NCBI GenBank assembly: GCA_011389885.1 | Contig: JAABTK010000039.1 | Location: 1 to 40,120 of the forward strand | From: Gammaproteobacteria bacterium | Lineage (GTDB): Bacteria; Pseudomonadota; Gammaproteobacteria; Chromatiales; Chromatiaceae | Length of the DNA stretch: 40,120 bases | Direction of reading: 5' to 3' | In this document: positions 30,419 to 38,668 of the stretch, piece by piece | Layout of the letters: each line of letters starts with the position of its first letter | Position numbering within the stretch: position 1 is the stretch's first letter | Notes under the pieces: model-generated | Database searches by the model: none | What the model saw: only the letters and a program-made list of their open reading frames with translations | What the model was told of the DNA's origin: nothing | Position numbers and translations under genes: made by a program

Positions 30419-30895
30419 TCAGGGCTCCACTTGCGCGGGGAATCCGGGGCATAGCATCGACTCCGAGAGCTTGCCGTCGGCGCGATAAAAGAGCATTTCG
30501 CCGCTTTCCTCGCAAATCCAGACCTCCTTTGCGCCTTTTTCGAAATAGAGCGCTTTTTTCTCCACCAGTTCGGCGATGCGATTGCTGGGGGAGGCCACCT
30601 CCACCACGATTTCGGGCGCTTCTTGGTATGGCGTGGATACGCCGTTTCGCGCGTAGAAGGCTGGGGAACACCACACCACGTCGGCGACCTTGACATTCTT
30701 CGCGGTTTGGATGCTGCATTCGACGAAGGCCTTGCCGCCTGCGAGCCGCTGTTTGAGGTCAAGCGCAATGGCGGTTTGCAGCATGCCGTGGATATTGCTG
30801 GCGGGGGTCATCTCGATTTTTCCCCATTCATTCAGTTCGATCTTGAACGGGAGTTCCGACAGCGCCGGGTCTGAGAGTACGGCGGACCAATCCAT
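30419..30895 (-). CDS. Uma2-family PD-(D/E)XK nuclease-like protein
   Basis: This 158-residue protein shows the Uma2 pattern: ELNEWGKIEMTPASNIHG, KVADVVWCSPAFY, APEIVVEVASPSNRIAELVEKKALYFEKGAKEVWI. The acidic and Lys positions of the nuclease-like fold are present, although the usual P-D reads A-D. It is the last gene of the leftward block, 27 bases after the propeller-like gene, and may be a passenger. It differs markedly from the Uma2 gene at 19016-19606. Confidence 0.88.
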   Translation of the reverse strand: MDWSAVLSDPALSELPFKIELNEWGKIEMTPASNIHGMLQTAIALDLKQRLAGGKAFVECSIQTAKNVKVADVVWCSPAFYARNGVSTPYQEAPEIVVEVASPSNRIAELVEKKALYFEKGAKEVWICEESGEMLFYRADGKLSESMLCPGFPAQVEP

Positions 30896-30922
30896 CTGCG
30901 CGCTCCAGTTCGGGTTAGGGGT

Positions 30923-32116
30923 TCAAAAATCGGATAGCCAAGCCCCGAGGCGGGCGCCGGGTGCGCTGGCATGCCAGGCCCCGGCGGCCAACAGGCCCCA
31001 GGGGGTGGGAAGCAGGGTGCGCAAGGCCCCGGCGCCGGGATGGGCGAAGGCGTTGCGGGTGAGGCACTGCCAGCGGTCGGGGTCGGCGGCGCGCCAGAGT
31101 TGGAACGGGCCCGGTTCGCGCGCTGCGGTGGCGGCGTAGAGGGCGCCGTCGAAGGCGTTGAGGGCGCTGATGCCGACTTGGTCTTTTTGGTCGAAGCCGC
31201 CGGCCTGGGCGGCACGGGGCACTTGCAGGCCGGCGGGGGAGAAGCGGGGCTCGCCGACGATGGATTCCCAGTCGCCGGGGGCGTCGAGGCGCATGATTTC
31301 GGCCGGCTTGAGGTGCGATCCGGGGTCGGCGGCGCCCGGCGGCAGGCCGGTGCCGAGGTACAAATCACCGGCGAACACGGCCAGTGCTGAGGCCGCGGGG
31401 GCGGCCGAGTAGTGCATCGCGCCCTGGTCGAGCCATTGCTCCCATTCGTAGTCGTCGCCGTTGCGGTTGCAGACCCAGAGCTGGAAGCCGTTCACCGGGT
31501 TGGCGACGGCGGCGGCGAGTTGGCCGCCGAATACGCCGAACGCACTGAGGCGCTGATTGGCGTCGTCGCCGAAGCCGGGCTCGGAGATTTCGTGCCAATG
31601 GCCGGCGGCGGGGTCGGCGCTGTGGTACAGGGGGCGAGCGGGCGCGGTGTGGCTGGCGAGGCTGTCGGTGAGGCGTCCGGCCGGGGCGCCGCACAGGCCG
31701 TGGTCCCAGGCGATTAGGTGCTGAAAGGGGGCGTCGGGCAGGGGGTGTTCGGTGACGCTGTGGCCGTCGTAGCGCAGCAGGGCGGGTTCGCGCAGGCCGA
31801 TGAGGCTGGCGTAGAGGGCGCCGTCGAATTCGGCCATGCTCGCCAGGCCGAGCTCGAAGGGCAGGCTGCGGCGCAGGCCTTCCTTTTGATATTCACGGGG
31901 TTCCAGCGCGGACTGGTGCAGGGTGCGCCAGTCGCCGGTCTCGGGTTGCAAGGCGAGCAGGCGGGCCGTACCGGGGGCGTCGGGGGCGGCGTAGCTGGCG
32001 AGGCCGAGTAGGATGGCGCCGTCGAACAGGGCCGCGCTCTGCACTAAATGGTCTCCCGCCGGGAGTTCGAAGGGGAGTTCGAGTTGCCGGAAGTCGGCGG
32101 TTTGGGGGGCGCTCAT
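30923..32116 (-). CDS. Beta-propeller-like protein (paralogue of the 35053-36555 product)
   Basis: I do not recognise a named family for this 397-residue protein. It is made of repeating blade-like segments (FDGAILLGLASY, FDGALYASLIGL, FAGDLYLGTGLPPG, FDGALYAATAAREPGPFQLWRA), each a hydrophobic strand followed by a turn. GFGDDANQRLSAFGVFGGQLAAAVANPVNGFQLWV parallels GFGDDENVVIFEMHPFGDYLYAGTGN in the larger paralogue. There is no signal peptide. It lies 7 bases after a sulfotransferase gene. Propellers often bind ligands or partner proteins; the function here is unknown. Confidence 0.75.
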   Translation of the reverse strand: MSAPQTADFRQLELPFELPAGDHLVQSAALFDGAILLGLASYAAPDAPGTARLLALQPETGDWRTLHQSALEPREYQKEGLRRSLPFELGLASMAEFDGALYASLIGLREPALLRYDGHSVTEHPLPDAPFQHLIAWDHGLCGAPAGRLTDSLASHTAPARPLYHSADPAAGHWHEISEPGFGDDANQRLSAFGVFGGQLAAAVANPVNGFQLWVCNRNGDDYEWEQWLDQGAMHYSAAPAASALAVFAGDLYLGTGLPPGAADPGSHLKPAEIMRLDAPGDWESIVGEPRFSPAGLQVPRAAQAGGFDQKDQVGISALNAFDGALYAATAAREPGPFQLWRAADPDRWQCLTRNAFAHPGAGALRTLLPTPWGLLAAGAWHASAPGARLGAWLSDF

Positions 32117-32123
32117 GATCGGT

Positions 32124-33017
32124 CTATCGGTATCCTAGTTGGTGGGCCAGCTCGATGGTGTGGCGGGAGAATTCGCCTTCGTCGTCGAGCCATTCCAGGG
32201 GGCCGCGCAGGCTCAGCTCGGGCAGGCCGCCGATGCGCAGGCGCGGGTTTTCGAGAAACCCCAGGTTGTTGCCGCAGGGCGCGCACTGCGGGCCGAAGCC
32301 GGCGTAAGGGGAGTCTTCCGGGTGCAGCATGGCGCCCATGGCGGGGGCGTCGTTGCGGATTTCGAGCCATTCCACGATTTGCGGCAGATAGGTGCGCGGG
32401 TCGTTGAGCAATTGCTCGCCTTGCAGGCGCATGTATTGGCCCGGCGGCAGGTCTTGTGCGAATTCGAGGATGTTGCTGTGGTTGCGGATCCAATGCTGCT
32501 CCACCGCCGTGGGATTGGCCGTCATGTGGTCTGCGGGGCGAAAGGCCTTTTTTACGGCCAGCACCCGGTATTGTGAGTTGGCGGTGGCCCGCGGGTGACG
32601 CGAAAGGTGCAGGTAACGCGCCTCGGGAAAGGTTTCATGCATGCGCTTCAGGTAGTCCATTTGGGCGCTGTAGGCCGGGCTTTTGTCTACGCATTGGCGC
32701 GGCGCCATCCGCTCTGCGAGGTCGCGGAACACGCGGGCGGTGCTCCAGTGCAGGTGTTGGTCGATCCAACCCCAGGCCTGTTTGCCGCCAGCCTCGGTCT
32801 GGCCGCCGAAGCGCAGTTCCGCCAGCGCCCGCACCAGTCCGTGCAGCATGTAATTGCTGCGCCGGCGGCGGGCGAGGTGCATGAGCCCGCCGAGGGTGTC
32901 GCCGAGGAAAAGGTTCAGTTCGGGTACGCCGTACAGGTCCGGGTGCTGGCCGAGCATGCTGCACACCACGGAGGAGAATGAACGCCCCGGGCAGAGGATG
33001 AAAACCGGTCGATGCAT
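32124..33017 (-). CDS. Sulfotransferase-family protein (copy B)
   Basis: The 297-residue protein has a PAPS 5'-phosphosulfate-binding loop (FILCPGRSFSSVVCSMLGQHP, 6-26) and a 3'-phosphate region (YLHLSRHPRATANSQYR). It is a soluble bacterial sulfotransferase-like enzyme, transferring sulfate from PAPS to an unknown acceptor. It is a tandem paralogue of the gene at 33050-33934; both end in GYR and share MLHPE-SPYA motifs. The same frame is open far upstream, but homology starts at ATG 33017. I see no ribosome binding site before this ATG, so coupling to the upstream gene is likely. Confidence 0.85.
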   Translation of the reverse strand: MHRPVFILCPGRSFSSVVCSMLGQHPDLYGVPELNLFLGDTLGGLMHLARRRRSNYMLHGLVRALAELRFGGQTEAGGKQAWGWIDQHLHWSTARVFRDLAERMAPRQCVDKSPAYSAQMDYLKRMHETFPEARYLHLSRHPRATANSQYRVLAVKKAFRPADHMTANPTAVEQHWIRNHSNILEFAQDLPPGQYMRLQGEQLLNDPRTYLPQIVEWLEIRNDAPAMGAMLHPEDSPYAGFGPQCAPCGNNLGFLENPRLRIGGLPELSLRGPLEWLDDEGEFSRHTIELAHQLGYR

Positions 33018-33049
33018 GAGAGGTGTCTTGTCTGAGTGAGTTTGCAAGG

Positions 33050-33934
33050 TTAGCGGTATCCGAAACGCCTCGCAATGCGGATCGTGGCCTCCGAGAAGCC
33101 CTGCGGGTCGCCGGGGGTCCACTCCAGCGGGCCTTCGAGGCTTTGCTCGGGGATCTCGCGCTGGGTGAAGGTCGGGTTGCGCAGGAAGTTGGGGTCGTTG
33201 CCGAAGCGCGCCGAGGGCGGCCCGATGCAGGCGTAGGGCGATTGCTCGGGGTGCAGCATGGCCGCCAGCGCCTGCGGGTCGTCGCGGATGCCTAGCCACT
33301 GGCAGACCTGCGGCAGGTAGCGGCCGGGGTCGCCCAGCAGGTCTTCGCCGCGAAGGCGCATGCCCTGCCCGGGGGGCAGGCTGTCCATGAACGCCGATAC
33401 CTGGCGGTTGGTGTCGAGCCAGACCTGCTCCGGGTCCAGCTCTCGTTCCTGCCGCCCGGTGAGGCGGTCGGTCTCGGCGACCAGGCGGTGCAGGGAGTTG
33501 CAGGCGGCCCGCGGGTGGCGCACCAAATGCAGAAAATGCCCCCGTGGCGCGGTGCGGTAGGCGTTTTGGATGAACTCCGGGCGCAGCACCGTGCTCGGGC
33601 TCTTTTCGATGCAGGCCCGGGGCGCTACGCGGCGGGCGATGTGCTGCAACATGCGCGCCCCGGTCCAGCCGCTGCGCTGTTGAATCCAGGCGTTGGCGCG
33701 TTGAATATGGGGCGGGGTCTGGTCGCCGAATTCCAGTTGCGCCACCGTGCGCAGGAGCCCATGCAGGGTATTGGGCCGGACCTTCTTGGAGAAGCCCAGC
33801 AGGTCCTTGATCTTGGCCGCGGCGAACAGGTTCAGCTCCGGCAGGCCGTAGAGCTGGGGGTGTTGGCCCAGCATGGTGCTCACCAGCGATGAATAGGACC
33901 GCATGGTGGTCAGGATGATTAGCGCTTGCGGCAT
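33050..33934 (-). CDS. Sulfotransferase-family protein (copy A)
   Basis: This 294-residue protein has the phosphosulfate-binding loop LIILTTMRSYSSLVSTMLGQHP and the second PAPS motif FLHLVRHPRAACNSLHR. It shares LPPGQ-MRL-GE-LL and MLHPEQSPYA with its neighbour, indicating tandem duplication. The ATG lies 6 bases after the esterase stop. The acceptor is unknown. PAPS-dependent modification of a product of this operon or of the lipid synthase upstream is speculative. Confidence 0.85.
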   Translation of the reverse strand: MPQALIILTTMRSYSSLVSTMLGQHPQLYGLPELNLFAAAKIKDLLGFSKKVRPNTLHGLLRTVAQLEFGDQTPPHIQRANAWIQQRSGWTGARMLQHIARRVAPRACIEKSPSTVLRPEFIQNAYRTAPRGHFLHLVRHPRAACNSLHRLVAETDRLTGRQERELDPEQVWLDTNRQVSAFMDSLPPGQGMRLRGEDLLGDPGRYLPQVCQWLGIRDDPQALAAMLHPEQSPYACIGPPSARFGNDPNFLRNPTFTQREIPEQSLEGPLEWTPGDPQGFSEATIRIARRFGYR

Positions 33935-33940
33935 CTCGGG

Positions 33941-35056
33941 CTATTCGTCGAACACGTTTTCGCGCAGGCCCGCGGCCTCGGGCTGGGGGTCTTTGGCGCT
34001 TTGCTTGAAGAACCCCCAAATCAGCTCGGTGACGTTGAAGCTGCGGGTCACCTGTACGTTGCGCATCTCCTGCCAGCGTTTTTTCTCCGACCCCGGCCAG
34101 GCATGGCCGCCGCCCGCGACGATGCAGTAGCCGATGGGGGCCGCGCCGCCGCCATAGTAGTAGCACTGGGTGTCGTCGCTCAGGCGCTGGGAGCGGATCT
34201 CGGTGTCGGCGCCGCTGATGCGGCGCAGGATCTCGATACCCTCTTTCACCGGGCGGTATTTCTCCACCAGGCGCGCGGTGTACTGGCCGCGGCCGCCGTC
34301 GAAGGGCACATGCTGATCCCGGTCGCCGTGGATATGCAATAGCCCCACCGGGTGTTGCGGCCGGCAGTCGGGCAGGGTCAGCACGCCGGCCACCGGGGCG
34401 ATGGCGGTGATGCGCCCGGAGAGTTCGCAGGCCAGGCGATAGCTGAGCATGCCGCCGCGCGACATGCCGGTGGCGAAGACCTGCTTGGGGTCCACGGGGA
34501 GCTGGGCGCTCAGGCGGTCGATCAGCGCCGCCACAAAGCCTACGTCGTCGATGGCGTTGCGGGCGGCGTAACCGCTGGGGGCGCCGTCGCCGGTGTTCCA
34601 GGTGCCGCCGTTGCCGTTGCGACCCAGGCCCTGGGGGTAGGCGACGATAAAGCCCTCGCGCGCCGCCATGTCGTGAAACCGGGCGGTGGCGGCAAAGCTT
34701 TCGGCGGCCCCGCCGCCGCCGTGAAAGGCCAATAGCAACGGCAGGGGCGGGCCGTCCGCGGCCTGGGGCGGGGCATAGTAGAGGTATTCGCGCTCACGCC
34801 CGTTATGCCTCAGCGTGGCCTGGGTCAGGGCGTCGAGGGTCGGCGGCGCCGGGTCCGCCGCGCCCGCGCTGCGGTAAGCCGGGGTCGGTGCTCGTGCGGC
34901 GGGCTCCGCATAGCCCCGCGAGGCCTCGGCGGCGTCCTGTTCCAGGGCCTCGGCGAATAGATTGCGGTCTTGCGCATTGGGGGTGTCGGGCTCGCAGGCG
35001 GCCAGCGCCGCCAAGCCGATGGCCAGGCTTAAACGAAAGGCCAGGGTGCTTGTCAT
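33941..35056 (-). CDS. PHB-depolymerase/feruloyl-esterase-family lipoprotein
   Basis: The 371-residue protein begins with a lipoprotein signal peptide (hydrophobic 5-20, lipobox L18-A-A-C21), so it is expected to be lipid-anchored outside the inner membrane. A low-complexity linker (about 30-75) leads to an alpha/beta-hydrolase domain: oxyanion region FHGGGGAAES, nucleophile GMS199RGG, acid in HGDRDQHVP, and catalytic His in GGGHAWPG. Relatives hydrolyse polyester or feruloyl esters. The chosen ATG overlaps the upstream propeller stop (ATGA) and gives the signal peptide; the longer frame would not. Confidence 0.88.
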   Translation of the reverse strand: MTSTLAFRLSLAIGLAALAACEPDTPNAQDRNLFAEALEQDAAEASRGYAEPAARAPTPAYRSAGAADPAPPTLDALTQATLRHNGREREYLYYAPPQAADGPPLPLLLAFHGGGGAAESFAATARFHDMAAREGFIVAYPQGLGRNGNGGTWNTGDGAPSGYAARNAIDDVGFVAALIDRLSAQLPVDPKQVFATGMSRGGMLSYRLACELSGRITAIAPVAGVLTLPDCRPQHPVGLLHIHGDRDQHVPFDGGRGQYTARLVEKYRPVKEGIEILRRISGADTEIRSQRLSDDTQCYYYGGGAAPIGYCIVAGGGHAWPGSEKKRWQEMRNVQVTRSFNVTELIWGFFKQSAKDPQPEAAGLRENVFDE

Positions 35057-36555
35057 GGTTGGGAACCTTGAGTCGAGGGTTTTACGCCGCACCACAGCTC
35101 CATCCCGCCGCGGGGGTTGGCCTCGTAGCGCCAACGCTCGCCGTGGCGCTGGGCCACCCGGGGGCCGAAGGGATTGGCGGTGCCTAGGAACAGACCGTAA
35201 GGGGTGTCCGCGAAGCTGCGGATGCCGTAATTATACGGGTTGTCGAAGCCGTCGGTGCTCACCGGCAGCCAGTTTTCGCCGTCGTAGCTGCGGTAGAGGT
35301 CGAAGCCGGATTGATTGGCGACGATATTCTCCACCCCCACGCGCTCGGCCATGCGCTTGAACCAGGGCGGCCATTTTTCACGGTTGGCGAAGTTGAGCAT
35401 CAGGCTCCAGTCGAAGGTGCCCATGTAGAGCCAGCCGTCATGCACGCCCATGCGCCAGAAGTAGCCGTTAAAAAAGTTGTCGAAGCCGGGGCGAAAGCCC
35501 GACAGCGGGCGCTTTTCGCCGCGCGGGGTCAGGCGCGCCTGACCCACGATCAGGTCCCATTCGCCGTCTTCGTACAGACGCACCAGCTCGGGCGCCGCCG
35601 GGCCTACGCCGTTGTAGCTGTCGATGCCGCCGTTTTGGATGCCGCCGCCGATATAGAGCGCGCCCTTAAACTCGGCGAAGCTCACCACGCCCTGATTCAG
35701 GCTGCCGCGGTAGGCCCCGCGGGTGAGGATTTTTTCCCACTCGAACGGCGGCTCGCCCGCGGCCCGGGTGCGCCACACCTGATAGCCGCTGAGGTTGCCG
35801 GTGCCGGCGTAGAGGTAGTCGCCGAAGGGGTGCATCTCGAAGATCACCACGTTTTCGTCGTCGCCGAAGCCGGGCGGGTTGACCGGCCGCCAATCGCCCT
35901 TGAGCGGGTCGCGGGTGGCGTACACCGTGGGCAGGTTAGAGATATTGGGGTTGCCGCCGGCCTTGCCCGTGGGGGCGGTGAAGAGCCAGCCGTTGCAGCT
36001 GGCGAGGGTGCGGATGGTGGTGATGGGCAGGCCCACCAGGCCGTAGTCGGACACCGGCTCAAAGCGCTCGCCGTCGGCGCTGCGCAGGATCAGCGGCCCG
36101 GGCCCCTTGGCCGAGGCGTAGGTGGCGACATACAGGGCCGGCGCCGGGTCGGACTCGCCCTGAAAGACGGCCATGCCGCGGTAGCCCATGTCGCGCGGGA
36201 TCTGCGAACCGTCCCGGGCCTTGATCATGGGCGAGCGATGCACCATGCGTTGTTCGCCGCTGCGCGGGTCCAGCGACCAAATCTGCGCCCGCATGTCCAG
36301 TTCGTACAGGTTATCGGGGCAATCGGTGGGCCAGACGCCGATGTTGGTGGGGATCTTGGAGACCTTGAGCATGCACAGGTTGGCGCGGGTGGTGCCCACG
36401 ATCAGACGGTCGCGGAACCACACCATGGAGTGCGGATAGGCGTTGTAGGGGTCGCCGAACCCGTTGGGCGCCGCCTGGCGGAAGTCGTGCCGGTTCAGCC
36501 CCGGCGGGGGGCTCGGGTCGAAGGCGCGCGAGGGGGCGCTTGGGGTGCTCGTCAT
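35053..36555 (-). CDS. Large beta-propeller-like protein
   Basis: This 500-residue protein has repeated strand-turn segments: YPHSMVWFRDRLIVGTTRANL, APALYVATYASAKGPGPLILRS, GDYLYAGTGNLSGYQVWRTR, FKGALYIGGGIQNGG and DGWLYMGTFDWSLMLNF. It lacks a signal peptide and any catalytic motif I know. It is the larger paralogue of 30923-32116. GAGAGG precedes the ATG at 36555; its stop overlaps the esterase start by four bases, implying coupled expression. The function is unknown. Confidence 0.78.
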   Translation of the reverse strand: MTSTPSAPSRAFDPSPPPGLNRHDFRQAAPNGFGDPYNAYPHSMVWFRDRLIVGTTRANLCMLKVSKIPTNIGVWPTDCPDNLYELDMRAQIWSLDPRSGEQRMVHRSPMIKARDGSQIPRDMGYRGMAVFQGESDPAPALYVATYASAKGPGPLILRSADGERFEPVSDYGLVGLPITTIRTLASCNGWLFTAPTGKAGGNPNISNLPTVYATRDPLKGDWRPVNPPGFGDDENVVIFEMHPFGDYLYAGTGNLSGYQVWRTRAAGEPPFEWEKILTRGAYRGSLNQGVVSFAEFKGALYIGGGIQNGGIDSYNGVGPAAPELVRLYEDGEWDLIVGQARLTPRGEKRPLSGFRPGFDNFFNGYFWRMGVHDGWLYMGTFDWSLMLNFANREKWPPWFKRMAERVGVENIVANQSGFDLYRSYDGENWLPVSTDGFDNPYNYGIRSFADTPYGLFLGTANPFGPRVAQRHGERWRYEANPRGGMELWCGVKPSTQGSQP

Positions 36556-36638
36556 AGGGCCTCTCTGGGGCGTCGCCGAAGGGCCGGCGCAAAGAAAGAT
36601 AGCCGATTCTACCACCTTTTGCGCGCCGCGCGGGGGGC

Positions 36639-38237
36639 CTACGCGGGATCGGCGGGGCGCTGCAAATGGCCGTAGGGCGGCAGGGATTGGATGCGCAAGT
36701 CGGTGAGGGGGCCGCCGATGGTGAAGTGGTACAGGCTCTGAAAGCGCGCCGCGCACAGGCCGAGGGTCTCATGCACCGGGTCGTCGAAGAAGCAGCCGAT
36801 GCCGGTGCCGCCGAGCCCCGCGACCTCGGCTTGAAGGTACAGCGCCTGACCCAGCAGCCCGGCCTCCCAATGCAGGTAGCGATAGTTCGCTGGATCTTCG
36901 CCCAGGGCCTGGTCCAGGTCGGCCAGCATGGCGAGGCTAAAGGCGCCTTCGGCGGCGATGGCCTGGTGGCAGGACAACACCTTGGCCACCTTGCGGCACT
37001 CGCCGGGGCGCAGCAGGCGCAACGGCAGGTGCGGCGGACAGGCCTCGGGCTCGGCCCACAGGAACTCGGGGTCCAGTGCATCCTGCAACGCCTGCTCGGC
37101 CGCTGGCGTGCGGGGCAGGGCATAGAGCCCGGGCGCCAGGCCGTCCACCCGATGTACGAACAGCACCGGGTGGATCCGCGGGCGCAGCGGCCAGCAGTCC
37201 AGCGGCGGCGTGCCGGGCAGCAGGGCGTCGAGCAGGCGGTGGAAGGCGTCGCGGGCGATCCCGGTGCGGCCGTCATAGGCCTGGGCGCTGCGGCGGCCGC
37301 GGATCAGCTCGACCGCAGGGGTGTCGCAGGCGATTTGCGGCGGGCGCGCCGGGGCGGGCGGTTGGAAGCCTGGCGGGCGGCGAATGCGGCTCGCGGCCTC
37401 GGCCTCTTCGATCACCTTCCAACGGATCCGCGGTTCGCCCCCCAGGGCATTGGCCGCACCGCTCCAGCGGGCCGCGGCGGCGGCCTGGACCCAGGGTTGC
37501 AAATCACCGTCGGCCGCAAGCTCGGGGCCGGTCTCCAGCACCAGGTCCGGGATCTCGCGGTCGCCGTGGGGAAAGTCCTGCGGGCGGTCGAGGCCCAACA
37601 GGGCGCTCAGGTCGGCATCCGTAGCGGGCCGCAGGCGCAGCCCCCAGCCCAGCGCGGCGGCGGCGATGCGGATGGCGCCCAGGGCGTGCCCCGCATCCAG
37701 CTGGACATAGCGAAAGGCGCGTTCGCCGTATTTCCAGGCCTCGCGGCGGGGGATGCTGGCGAGGGCGACCAGCAGCCGGGGTCCACCCGAAGGCCAGGGG
37801 CAAGCGGCCCGCTGTTCCAGGGCATGGGCCTCCGGGGCATAGTGATAAACGCCGTCCGCCAGATCGGGAACGCCGGCGGTTAGCACATAGCCCTCCGTCG
37901 GGTGCAGGTTGCCGCTGGAGGGATTGCAGCGCAAGGCCCAGCGCTGGGGGCCATATTGCTTCCAGGCGGCGAGCCCCAGCGAGAGTTCGCACAAGGCGCC
38001 CAGGCTGTCCAGGTTCAACGGCGCGGGCGGGACCTCGCTGGCGAGCAACTGGCCGAAACTCGGCCGCAGCCCGTCGGCGGTCAGGGGCAACGGCCGTTCG
38101 GCCGCCCCGTGGAAGCGACGAAACGGCGCCGGCTGGTCGTCCCAGTCCAGGTACTCGGGGCCGCGCGCGAAGCGCTCCAATCGGTGCTTGGTGCGCTCAT
38201 GGTAGGCTTTGAGGATGTCGGCGTCGGAGATCGGCAT
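36639..38237 (-). CDS. SagB/ThcOx-type flavin dehydrogenase (tandem nitroreductase domains)
   Basis: The 532-residue protein starts with the typical SagB head YHERTKHRLERFARGPEYLDWDDQP. It has two nitroreductase-fold halves: N-terminal RCNPSSGNLHPTEGYVL and GDREIPDLV; C-terminal RRSAQAYDGRTGIARDAFHRLLDAL and YRYLHWEAGLLGQALYLQAEVAGLGGTG. SagB enzymes use FMN to oxidise azolines to azoles in peptide natural products. No YcaO cyclodehydratase or precursor peptide is visible nearby, so the substrate is open. The ATG at 38237 overlaps the preceding stop by one base. Confidence 0.88.
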   Translation of the reverse strand: MPISDADILKAYHERTKHRLERFARGPEYLDWDDQPAPFRRFHGAAERPLPLTADGLRPSFGQLLASEVPPAPLNLDSLGALCELSLGLAAWKQYGPQRWALRCNPSSGNLHPTEGYVLTAGVPDLADGVYHYAPEAHALEQRAACPWPSGGPRLLVALASIPRREAWKYGERAFRYVQLDAGHALGAIRIAAAALGWGLRLRPATDADLSALLGLDRPQDFPHGDREIPDLVLETGPELAADGDLQPWVQAAAAARWSGAANALGGEPRIRWKVIEEAEAASRIRRPPGFQPPAPARPPQIACDTPAVELIRGRRSAQAYDGRTGIARDAFHRLLDALLPGTPPLDCWPLRPRIHPVLFVHRVDGLAPGLYALPRTPAAEQALQDALDPEFLWAEPEACPPHLPLRLLRPGECRKVAKVLSCHQAIAAEGAFSLAMLADLDQALGEDPANYRYLHWEAGLLGQALYLQAEVAGLGGTGIGCFFDDPVHETLGLCAARFQSLYHFTIGGPLTDLRIQSLPPYGHLQRPADPA

Positions 38238-38506
38238 CAATCCGCCTCAAGGGTCTCGGGGTCGTCGGTGAGTTCTTCGGGCCAGCAGCCCACGGGCGGC
38301 CCCAGTTCGCCGCTCCCGTCCTCGAATTTGACCAAGAAGATCTCGCGTTGCGGCTGCTCCTCCAAATGCCCGATGTTCACCAGCATGCCGCGCCTGCCGG
38401 GCTGCGCCAGCACCGCGTCTGCGGGCAGCTCGGGGATGCCGCCGTCGTTGACAATGGTAGCGGCGGCGAACACCATGTCGCCGGATTGCAGATCTGAAAG
38501 GGCCAT
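38237..38506 (-). CDS. Small NifZ-like protein
   Basis: This 89-residue protein has a NifZ-like barrel pattern: SGDMVFAAATIVNDGGIPELPADAVLA, RRGMLVNIGHLEE, EIFLVKFEDGSGELGPPVGCWPEELT. NifZ helps mature the nitrogenase MoFe protein, but no nif genes are in the window, so a different chaperone-like role is possible. AAGGAG lies five bases before ATG 38506 and decides that start over the GTG at 38512. It opens the leftward operon and is translationally coupled to the SagB-type gene. Confidence 0.75.
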   Translation of the reverse strand: MALSDLQSGDMVFAAATIVNDGGIPELPADAVLAQPGRRGMLVNIGHLEEQPQREIFLVKFEDGSGELGPPVGCWPEELTDDPETLEAD

Positions 38507-38572
38507 ATTCACTCCTTAATTAAAGGAACTGGGGGTTTGTCGGGTTCGGTACAAGGGGCGCGGGTCCCGGTT

Positions 38573-38590
38573 GCTTGAATGCAATCAAGC
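38573..38590. promoter_or_regulatory. Operator-like inverted repeat between divergent genes
   Basis: GCTTGA (38573-38578) and TCAAGC (38585-38590) flank six bases in the 162-base gap between the leftward NifZ-like gene and the rightward membrane-protein gene. Size and symmetry fit a dimeric regulator site. No regulator gene is nearby. Confidence 0.3.
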
Positions 38591-38628
38591 AAGACGCCGG
38601 CCAATCGCCGTAGCCGCTTCAGACCGGC

Positions 38629-38634
38629 TACAAT
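38629..38634 (+). promoter_or_regulatory. Possible -10 box for the small membrane-protein gene
   Basis: TACAAT lies 34 bases before the ATG at 38669, a normal leader length. There is no good -35 at the expected spacing, so this is weak. Confidence 0.25.
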
Positions 38635-38668
38635 AGCGGTTCAGCTTAGGGCTTCGGAGGCGAATGAG

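Noticed and set aside
30011-30454. Open frames through the REP array encoding repeated GADCIRD/ERIASAM units
   Set aside because: The periodic peptides come from the 32-bp DNA repeat being open in several frames. Both strands are equally open, so it is not coding.
33018-34166. N-terminal extension of the copy B sulfotransferase to 680 residues
   Set aside because: The extension lies entirely opposite or out of frame with copy A and the esterase, has no homology, and the PAPS loop begins right after ATG 33017.
35311-37883. Plus-strand frames of 454 and 405 codons opposite the large propeller and SagB-type genes
   Set aside because: The minus strand carries overlapping starts, ribosome binding sites and recognisable SagB and propeller motifs. 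The plus frames have none.
36639-38506. Thiazole/oxazole-modified peptide (RiPP) cluster
   Set aside because: Only the SagB-type dehydrogenase is present. I found no YcaO-type cyclodehydratase, E1-like partner or precursor peptide.
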